In this document: one piece after another, positions 24,118-28,902 of the stretch
Layout of the letters: each line of letters starts with the position of its first letter
Position numbering within the stretch: the first letter of the stretch is position 1
Virus record (IMG/VR): IMGVR_UViG_3300047378_000142
Span: 1-28,902 of that record
Length of the DNA stretch: 28,902 bases
Strand: one strand, 5' to 3'
Source: a virus
Program-made: the position numbers and the translations under genes
Notes under the pieces: generated by a model
The model's database searches: none
What the model saw: the letters and a program-made list of their open reading frames with translations, nothing else
What the model was told of the DNA's origin: nothing

Positions 24118-26360
24118 CTAATAATTTCGCTAATATTTCCTTTATTGCTATACTTTGCAAAGTTAATCTTTATTTTTGATTGTTTTTTCTCCGACACATA
24201 CAGATGCTTCTGTGTAGCCATAATTGCTAACCCTGAACTTATCGAAGCATCAAACTTTGTTCTATTGGTTATATCAAACTTAGCCCAATCTTCAAGCGTT
24301 CTAGTAAATGGCATAGAGCCTATGTCTTCCGAGTCTCTATATGTACCTTCCACATCAAACCCTACATACTTTTCTATATATGACTCAATAGCTGCTGCGT
24401 GTGCCTGCTTAACATCCTCACTACTGTTAGGTATACCACCAAGCTCACGTTCAGTTTTTGATAACTTATTATATGACTTGTCAGGTCTATTCATACAGAA
24501 CCCTCTGTAGCCTCTGTTCTTAAAATGATACAGCAAACGTGGTTTGTTATTCTCTATAAGTATTGGCATACCATAAAAAACGCAAGCCATCAATACCTCT
24601 TCAAAGAATATCTCTGCTGTCTGTGGTCTAGCTACATATTCTAAAAAGAACTCATTACTTGGTGCTTCATCCATATTAAACATAGTCACCCCGTGCAATG
24701 CACCATTAGAACCACCACCACCTACTGTGCCTGATATATCATATGAGTCACAACCGAATGCACCTATATGGTCATTCCCGGGATACTTAGCCCCATTCCT
24801 GTCAACTACCCTATTTTGTAAATTCTTATTGGGTGTCCAACTTACATTGAACCTACCACGCTTATCCGGGCTAAATACAACCTCGCTATCTTTAACACCA
24901 TTCTTCCAATGGAAGCTACCTCGTGTTATATGATGCTCTTTTATTAATGCATCGTTATAATCTATCTGCTGATATATCTTAGTTAGGTTAAATATAGATT
25001 GTTTACTTTCATCTCTAAATGCGTGTGACTCTGTTCGTGGAAACTGACGATAAAATTCGTTCAACGCATCTGCATCGTTCTTCAATGAAGATACTTCATT
25101 CTCCCAATAATCTACCGCACCCTGAGATATCATCTCATTATCTACACCTAGTACAGACTTATCAGGTGTTCTAAATACAGGCATCCCAAACCTATCTATA
25201 AATCCTTCCATATTCCACTCCATTGGAATAAACAAAGAATACATACCACTCTTAGTCTGACCGTTTGAATTACGATTTAAAACATTAGAGTCATTGTATA
25301 ATTTTTTAAAATTATCACCACCCTTGTTAAGTGCATTAGATGTAGAACCCATCATACACTTACCTATAATCTTACTACCTAGTCGTAAACACGTTTTAGT
25401 TACTCGCCAATTGTTTAAAATATTATTTGGCTTTATCCATTTGCCACTTTCATCGTGTACTAGTAATAATAACTTTTCACCATCATAACTGTTGTCATCC
25501 GTGTTCTTCCAATCTATTGTGGTGTCCAACCCAAACAACTCATCATCGCTTGTGTCGTACATATTCTTTTTAGTAATCTTTGCTGCCGGGATACGGAACG
25601 CAAGCTCTGTCTTCGGCTTATCCATACCATCCATAATAGGCTTGAAAAAGAAAGGTAGCCTACTGTTTATGGGTACAACCTTATCAGTAAACATCTTCTT
25701 AGCATCCGAACCTGTCTTTGATAATATACCAACCCTTGAATCTTTTGCAAGCGTTCCTGTATTAACGCATTCAGATGATGACATAAAAGAAAACCCTGAA
25801 CGTCTTATCTTAAGGTATGTCATACCGAAACTTCTTTTGTCAGCCTTGCAAGCCTCCCAAAATATATATAGTATACGATTTGCTTCACGATAGTCAGGAT
25901 ACCCAACATCAATAGATGTCCATTGCAGATACATATAATGTGCTCCTGTCATATATGTAGGTACGCCATTGTTCATAAACCAATGCCCATACTCTCGTGA
26001 ATCAAATTCAGATTCAATATAATCAACCCACCTATCTTTAAATTCAGATGGTTTATCGTTCCATTGGAATATAGATTGAATCTTCTGTAAGTCTTTTGGT
26101 ATTTCTTCTCTCTGCCAATACTGCTCCTCTTTCTTACCACTTCTTTTGTACACCTTCTTAGGCACTAGTGGTAATGCTATAGGCAATCCCTGTATAGAGA
26201 CTACTTCACCTATTTCACCGGTCTTTGATATGATAACCATATCATACTTTTCGTCATATCCATACTTCCACGTTTTTGCCTTATTCTTATTTTTTAAGAC
26301 ACTCTTTGGAACGTAATCTTCTAGTGTGACGTATAAGTTATTTTGACCTTCGTTCTGCAA
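24114..26360 (-). CDS. terL: Terminase large subunit, crAss-like (748 aa)
   Basis: This is the DNA-packaging motor ATPase and nuclease. In the ATPase domain the Walker A position reads IRRSGFS (185-191), where the usual GKS/T is G-F-S and arginines precede it. Walker B is LLLLVHDE (297-304), and the coupling motif is GSTSN (338-342). In the C-terminal RNase H-like nuclease the probable metal ligands are D538 (GCDSYD), E603 (LIENN) and D704 (KFDAS). The 748-residue length is long for TerL but normal for crAss-like phages. The frame has no ATG before residue 41, so initiation is probably at TTG 26360. That lies inside the end of the preceding 93-aa gene (23-base overlap). The end overlaps the portal start by ATGA. 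Confidence 0.9.
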   Translation of the reverse strand: MQNEGQNNLYVTLEDYVPKSVLKNKNKAKTWKYGYDEKYDMVIISKTGEIGEVVSIQGLPIALPLVPKKVYKRSGKKEEQYWQREEIPKDLQKIQSIFQWNDKPSEFKDRWVDYIESEFDSREYGHWFMNNGVPTYMTGAHYMYLQWTSIDVGYPDYREANRILYIFWEACKADKRSFGMTYLKIRRSGFSFMSSSECVNTGTLAKDSRVGILSKTGSDAKKMFTDKVVPINSRLPFFFKPIMDGMDKPKTELAFRIPAAKITKKNMYDTSDDELFGLDTTIDWKNTDDNSYDGEKLLLLVHDESGKWIKPNNILNNWRVTKTCLRLGSKIIGKCMMGSTSNALNKGGDNFKKLYNDSNVLNRNSNGQTKSGMYSLFIPMEWNMEGFIDRFGMPVFRTPDKSVLGVDNEMISQGAVDYWENEVSSLKNDADALNEFYRQFPRTESHAFRDESKQSIFNLTKIYQQIDYNDALIKEHHITRGSFHWKNGVKDSEVVFSPDKRGRFNVSWTPNKNLQNRVVDRNGAKYPGNDHIGAFGCDSYDISGTVGGGGSNGALHGVTMFNMDEAPSNEFFLEYVARPQTAEIFFEEVLMACVFYGMPILIENNKPRLLYHFKNRGYRGFCMNRPDKSYNKLSKTERELGGIPNSSEDVKQAHAAAIESYIEKYVGFDVEGTYRDSEDIGSMPFTRTLEDWAKFDITNRTKFDASISSGLAIMATQKHLYVSEKKQSKIKINFAKYSNKGNISEIIR

Positions 26361-26619
26361 ATCCTTGTTTTGTATCTATCTTACTTTTTCCTTTCTCGGC
26401 AGACTCTAACGCCTCCCTTTCAAGTTCTATCCTATTTAATATCTCAAACGCATCAAATATTGCTAACTTCTTTGTAGCTGCTGCATTCTTTAGTTTATCG
26501 GCAGCTAAGTCATCTTCCGGGTCGTGCTTTATAATATCTTCTTTAGCAACCTTTATTAACTGCTCAACAGCTCTATGACCTGCCTGAATTATTTTTTTCT
26601 TTGTTTCCTTTACGTTCAT
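26338..26619 (-). CDS. Candidate terminase small subunit (93 aa)
   Basis: This is a small, entirely helical, charged protein. An N-terminal basic helix (about 4-28) leads to KHDPEDDLAADKLKNAAATKK (about 31-51) and a Glu/Leu-rich helix with AIFDAFEILNRIELE (about 53-67), then a basic tail. It lies immediately upstream of the large terminase and overlaps it by 23 bases. Its start overlaps the stop of the GroES-like gene (ATGA). Size, fold type and position fit a small terminase subunit. No helix-turn-helix is obvious, and the call rests mainly on neighbourhood. Confidence 0.5.
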   Translation of the reverse strand: MNVKETKKKIIQAGHRAVEQLIKVAKEDIIKHDPEDDLAADKLKNAAATKKLAIFDAFEILNRIELEREALESAEKGKSKIDTKQGFAERRSK

Positions 26620-27179
26620 AGGCTCATTGTTATTTGATGGTCGTATACTCTATATAGCTTTTCATCATCAACCGTAAACTCATACTCGCTATCAGGAGTA
26701 AAGCTAATTCTATCCCCGGGATTCAATCCCATAGATGTCAGATACTCGTTAGGATATTTCATTATACCTACTAACGGCTCTTCTACACTATTCTTATATA
26801 TAACAGAATCCTCTTTTTTGATAGGCTCTACAAAACAATATCTATCGTGTGCGTTCCAACCCTTATCATTCTTATACATAAAGAACTGCTCATTATCTAC
26901 AAAAAATAGGTCATCCTTAAAAAAGCTCCTTCCGCTTTTTTGCCTACCCTTCATATCATTATAAAACTTAAATACGTTGTGATGTACGAGTAAGGTGTCT
27001 CCTACCTTAACTTCTCCTGTGTAGCCGATTGGAAGCTCGACAACTTTAGCATATCTGTTTGAAAACATATGGTCTTCTTCAGATGTACTAACGACAAGCT
27101 CTAGCCCTGCTATTTCTTTTGTGTTGTCGTATCGTCTTCCTTTTAATGGCTTTACTATAAAGTAAAACGGTGATTTCAT
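26616..27179 (-). CDS. GroES-like co-chaperonin candidate (187 aa)
   Basis: The first ~120 residues follow the GroES/Cpn10 order. A short strand FYFIVKPL (5-12) leads to a loop with AGLELVVSTSEED (24-36) in the place of the mobile loop and its hydrophobic tripeptide. Then come YAKVVELP (43-50), EVKVGDTLLVHHN (56-68), and a return strand EQFFMYKN with VEPI (97-120). Residues 136-185 look like part of a second barrel (LVGIMKYP, LNPGDRISF, EKLYRVYD). GroES is about 97 residues and T4 gp31 111, so this would be an extended or doubled form. Phage co-chaperonins adapt host GroEL to fold the capsid protein, which would suit a gene next to terminase in the head operon. Homology is inferred from pattern only. 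Confidence 0.5.
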   Translation of the reverse strand: MKSPFYFIVKPLKGRRYDNTKEIAGLELVVSTSEEDHMFSNRYAKVVELPIGYTGEVKVGDTLLVHHNVFKFYNDMKGRQKSGRSFFKDDLFFVDNEQFFMYKNDKGWNAHDRYCFVEPIKKEDSVIYKNSVEEPLVGIMKYPNEYLTSMGLNPGDRISFTPDSEYEFTVDDEKLYRVYDHQITMSL

Positions 27180-27406
27180 TAAAAGTTTATGTTGTATTCA
27201 ATAGATACGGGTACGGTTTCATTAAACTCTTTCCAAACAAATACTTCTTGCCCGGATTGTATCCATATCTCTATTGATTTTTTTTCTTTATTAAATTTAA
27301 TTAAATGTATTGTATGACTATTGTTCAGGACAGACTGACCTGTTATATAGTGCATAGCACCCGACTTATAGTCAGGTCCAATAGATATTTTTCTAATTAT
27401 ACCCAT
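27179..27406 (-). CDS. Small conserved hypothetical protein (75 aa)
   Basis: No family is recognised. The protein begins MGIIRKISIGPDYKSGAM and is predicted to be mostly beta, with an alternating hydrophobic pattern through IEIWIQSGQEVFVWKEF (about 46-62) and EYNINF at the end. The frame could start 15 bases upstream at ATG 27421. I prefer 27406, because that ATG overlaps the TAA of the preceding gene (TAATG), the same coupling used at its own end with the GroES-like gene. There is no membrane span. It may be a small head or packaging accessory protein. Confidence 0.6.
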   Translation of the reverse strand: MGIIRKISIGPDYKSGAMHYITGQSVLNNSHTIHLIKFNKEKKSIEIWIQSGQEVFVWKEFNETVPVSIEYNINF

Positions 27407-27663
27407 TAATAAACAACGCACACAACGCTAGAGCTTGTCCCGTCTCCTGCGTTTCTATACATTCTACCTACTGCTAGTCCTGCCGATACAGCAGCAGCAT
27501 TGTCTGCATATACAGGAAGGGTTACTGCTACTAAAGAAACTAACTCAAGTAAAGACTCTACTGTGTAGTTCTTAGTTTTATTTGCATCTTGTTCGTCAGA
27601 ACCTATTAATATATCTGTTAGGTTAACTTGACCTGATATTGGGTATGTACTAATTATCGCCAT
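27406..27663 (-). CDS. Small fibre-like structural protein (85 aa)
   Basis: The N-terminal half, with YPISGQVNLTDILIGSDEQD (about 7-26) and then NKTKNYTVESLLELV (28-42), resembles the short connector found in phage head or tail fibre proteins of Bacteroidota. The C-terminal half, PVYADNAAAVSAGLAVGRMY (about 50-69), resembles a compact module recurrent at the ends of phage structural proteins. Two modules in 85 residues suggest a minimal trimeric fibre or head decoration, but this is pattern memory only. It overlaps the preceding coiled-coil gene by 14 bases. Confidence 0.5.
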   Translation of the reverse strand: MAIISTYPISGQVNLTDILIGSDEQDANKTKNYTVESLLELVSLVAVTLPVYADNAAAVSAGLAVGRMYRNAGDGTSSSVVCVVY

Positions 27664-27880
27664 TTGTTACTTTTCCTGTTTGCACATTGATGACTGCATC
27701 ATCTCCGTATTTTTCTAATAATTTTTTCTCTTCCTTAATATAAGTAGCTTTCATTGCTTCGATTTCTTTTAATAAGGCATCTTGTGCGATGAAGGTGTCA
27801 GCTATTCTAATTTTAACATTATTATATTCTGTTACTAATCCTTGTAATAGCTCTAGCTCTTCTTTACTTAATTCTTTCAT
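27650..27880 (-). CDS. Small coiled-coil protein heading the late block (76 aa)
   Basis: Residues 1-60 are one long charged helix with heptad-like leucine and isoleucine spacing (MKELSKEELELLQGL at the start). A short tail containing YGDDAVINVQTGKVT (about 58-72) follows. There is no enzyme motif or membrane span. Similar short coiled-coil proteins with a YGD.sINxxTGexT ending are common in phages of Bacteroidota. I know no assigned function, but a prefoldin-like or tail-accessory role is possible. It is the first gene of the minus-strand block and follows a TATATTTG box. Confidence 0.6.
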   Translation of the reverse strand: MKELSKEELELLQGLVTEYNNVKIRIADTFIAQDALLKEIEAMKATYIKEEKKLLEKYGDDAVINVQTGKVTNGDN

Positions 27881-27896
27881 TTGATTATATTTTTTA

Positions 27897-27904
27897 CAAA
27901 TATA
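27897..27904 (-). promoter_or_regulatory. Candidate -7 box (TATATTTG) for the minus-strand late block
   Basis: The minus strand reads TATATTTG, matching TAnnTTTG, and its last base is 17 bases before the A of ATG 27880. It is the only non-coding space upstream of the long block. No clear -33 TTG is found; that region holds the start of the divergent gene. It faces away from the plus-strand box at 27914. Confidence 0.5.
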
Positions 27905-27913
27905 AAACTTTTT

Positions 27914-27921
27914 TATCTTTG
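27914..27921 (+). promoter_or_regulatory. Candidate -7 box (TATCTTTG) for the plus-strand lysis pair
   Basis: TATCTTTG followed by CAG matches the Bacteroidota -7 element. It lies 4 bases before ATG 27926, so the transcript would be leaderless or start even later. It is only 9 bases from the divergent minus-strand box, so the two promoters could compete for polymerase. No -33 TTG is found at the usual spacing. Confidence 0.4.
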
Positions 27922-27925
27922 CAGT

Positions 27926-28198
27926 ATGAAGAGCCCACAGGTAATTATTTTTATAGCTTTATATTCACTTATAGCTACAGTCATTATAACTAATCTATTG
28001 TTTGTTGAAAAAAAAGAGAACAAGATTATATCACCTAAATACAATACTATATCTGCCGATACGGTGTATATGTCTATTGATAGCTTGGACTCTAAAAGAG
28101 ATACAGTAAAAATTTATTATGAAAGGAAAGTTAGCAATTATCATATACTGCCTTCTTCTGAACGTATCAGCCTATTCGCAAGTCGGATTAATAGATAA
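27926..28198 (+). CDS. Membrane-anchored spanin-like protein (90 aa)
   Basis: An N-terminal transmembrane helix (about 5-25, VIIFIALYSLIATVIITNLL) is followed by a soluble tail rich in Ser, Asp and Lys with DSLDSKRDTVKIYYERK (about 53-69) and an ending LPSSERISLFASRINR. This N-in, C-out shape is that of an inner-membrane spanin subunit (Rz-type), and the gene is beside an endolysin. The frame can be extended to a TTG at 27881. I take ATG 27926, since the extension crosses both promoter boxes. The last 80 bases overlap the next gene in another frame, as in many Rz/Rz1 pairs. No named homology is claimed. Confidence 0.6.
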   Translation: MKSPQVIIFIALYSLIATVIITNLLFVEKKENKIISPKYNTISADTVYMSIDSLDSKRDTVKIYYERKVSNYHILPSSERISLFASRINR

Positions 28199-28499
28199 CA
28201 ACGGAGACACATTGGTTGCCATCACTCTTGAGCAGATGGATAACATATACATTGAGCTAATCCAAAAGGATAGCCTAATGGAACAGGCTATTATAAGCTC
28301 TTCTAAGGAACTTAAACTATATGAGCTAGTATCTATAGCAGAGATTAACTTAAAGTCTTGTGAGGATGTCTTAAAAGATGCCTCAGATAATAATACTTAT
28401 TTAATGTCTGAGAACAAGAAAATAGATAGTAAACTTAAAAGGACTAGAAAGGTTGCCATATACACTACTATTTTTGCTATACTTAGTATCCTTCTTTAG
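28119..28499 (+). CDS. Secreted coiled-coil protein with C-terminal membrane helix, lysis candidate (126 aa)
   Basis: A signal-peptide-like start (MKGKLAIIIYCLLLNVSAYS, likely cut before Gln21) is followed by a charged helical stretch with coiled-coil character (about 35-108). A hydrophobic segment (IYTTIFAILSILL, 114-126) then ends the protein. There is no lipobox cysteine at the signal end, so it is not a classical Rz1 lipoprotein. The gene begins inside the preceding membrane-protein gene (80-base overlap) and ends 17 bases inside the convergent amidase gene. Together these suggest a lysis cassette in which it could act as the second spanin component, a unimolecular spanin, or a holin-like protein. 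The role is inferred from topology and neighbours. Confidence 0.6.
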   Translation: MKGKLAIIIYCLLLNVSAYSQVGLIDNNGDTLVAITLEQMDNIYIELIQKDSLMEQAIISSSKELKLYELVSIAEINLKSCEDVLKDASDNNTYLMSENKKIDSKLKRTRKVAIYTTIFAILSILL

Positions 28500-28890
28500 A
28501 TACATCAAAACTTGGGCAAGCCTTGTAAGATGTATATTCATTGTGACCGTGAACGGTGCTGCCCGGATATCTTTTCTTTAATTCATCTATAAGCCATATA
28601 AAAGCTTCTTTCTGTGCGTGGGTTCTTGTGTCTTTAGGATTCTTAAATGATTTATCCATTCCTCCCGCATATGCAATTCCGATACTATGTTTGTTCTCAC
28701 CCTTAACGTGAGCACCTACTTTTGATTCGGGTCTACCCACTTCAACCGTACCATTTAATGTTATGAGATAATGGTATCCGACATCTGACCAACCTTGAGC
28801 CAAGTGCCATTGTCTTACTTCCCCTACTGAAACATCTCTACCTTCAGGGGTAGCTGTGCAATGAATAATAATTTTGTCTATTTTTCTCAT
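28483..28890 (-). CDS. Endolysin: N-acetylmuramoyl-L-alanine amidase, T7 lysozyme type (135 aa)
   Basis: This is a zinc amidase that cuts between muramic acid and the stem peptide to release progeny. Seen features: IIIHCTAT (7-14) with zinc ligand H10, SDVGYHYLI with Y39 matching the catalytic Tyr of T7 lysozyme, and HGHNEYTSYKACPSFDV (114-130) with probable ligands H116 and C125 and the catalytic-type K123. This is a complete Amidase_2 domain. The protein ends right after it, so no cell-wall-binding domain exists, and it is slightly shorter than T7 lysozyme (151). There is no signal peptide, so a holin or another route is needed. A purine-rich GAAAGAAA lies upstream of ATG 28890. The 3' end overlaps the convergent lysis gene by 17 bases. 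Confidence 0.93.
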   Translation of the reverse strand: MRKIDKIIIHCTATPEGRDVSVGEVRQWHLAQGWSDVGYHYLITLNGTVEVGRPESKVGAHVKGENKHSIGIAYAGGMDKSFKNPKDTRTHAQKEAFIWLIDELKKRYPGSTVHGHNEYTSYKACPSFDVSKEGY

Positions 28891-28902
28891 TTGATTTCTT
28901 TC

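Noticed and set aside
25492-25893. 133-codon plus-strand frame opposite the large terminase
   Set aside because: It overlaps conserved terminase motifs on the other strand, and its hydrophobic, Ser-rich composition is a mirror artefact.
27407-27421. Five-residue upstream extension of the 75-aa protein to ATG 27421
   Set aside because: ATG 27406 overlaps the previous stop as TAATG, the same junction type used at the next gene, so the shorter form is preferred.
27881-27925. Upstream extension of the 90-aa membrane protein to TTG 27881
   Set aside because: The extension would be translated across both promoter boxes and adds an unneeded hydrophobic stretch; ATG 27926 gives a normal N-terminal anchor.
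1-28902. tRNA genes, CRISPR arrays, insertion sequences, integrase or attachment sites
   Set aside because: Read for these on both strands: no cloverleaf with a CCA-type end, no regularly spaced repeats, no transposase or integrase motifs recognised.

Overview
This window looks like the structural (late) gene block of a tailed double-stranded DNA phage with a short, podovirus-like tail, infecting a member of the Bacteroidota. The tail-hub protein, major capsid protein, terminase and ring proteins have the sequence character of crAss-like phages (Crassvirales) or a close marine/flavobacterial relative. The DNA is strongly A+T rich, leaders are A-rich without strong Shine-Dalgarno sites, and several genes are preceded by TAnnTTTG boxes, the -7 element of Bacteroidota promoters. 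The crAss-like assignment rests on remembered family patterns, not on a search.

Layout. Almost everything from 27880 down to position 1 is one co-directional minus-strand block. In transcription order it holds: a small coiled-coil protein, an 85-aa fibre-like protein, a 75-aa conserved protein, a GroES-like 187-aa protein, a 93-aa terminase-small-subunit candidate, the large terminase (TTG start), portal, scaffold-like acidic protein, major capsid protein, a 249-aa head-associated protein, two portal/neck ring-type proteins, a 1503-aa muzzle/tail-stabilisation protein, a Cys-rich 308-aa protein, a 276-aa tail-associated protein, a GNAT-like acetyltransferase, a 216-aa internal-virion-type protein, a 620-aa probable cargo protein with an eight-glycine hinge, and a giant ORF of at least 2364 codons that runs off the left edge. 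Two rho-independent terminators (after the capsid gene and after the 249-aa gene) and several candidate promoters split the block into likely transcription units. These would be packaging/portal, scaffold+capsid, and neck/tail/cargo.

At the right end a small lysis region contains two overlapping plus-strand membrane proteins that look like a spanin-type pair. They converge on a minus-strand T7-lysozyme-like amidase, with 17 bases of 3' overlap. The plus-strand pair and the minus-strand late block diverge from a shared short promoter region at 27881-27925.

The most unusual object is the giant protein at the left end. It combines a coiled coil, a hydrophobic helical region, an HEIFH zincin metallopeptidase, an unassigned domain, a SAM-dependent methyltransferase fold and three tandem ~48-residue charged repeats. 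The methyltransferase is bracketed by an exact 23-bp in-frame direct repeat encoding TTPASREQ, and a related PxxRxQ motif lies after the peptidase. This suggests a modular, perhaps self-processed, ejected cargo polyprotein. No tRNA, CRISPR array, insertion sequence or integrase was seen, and there is no gene-free stretch over 300 bases.
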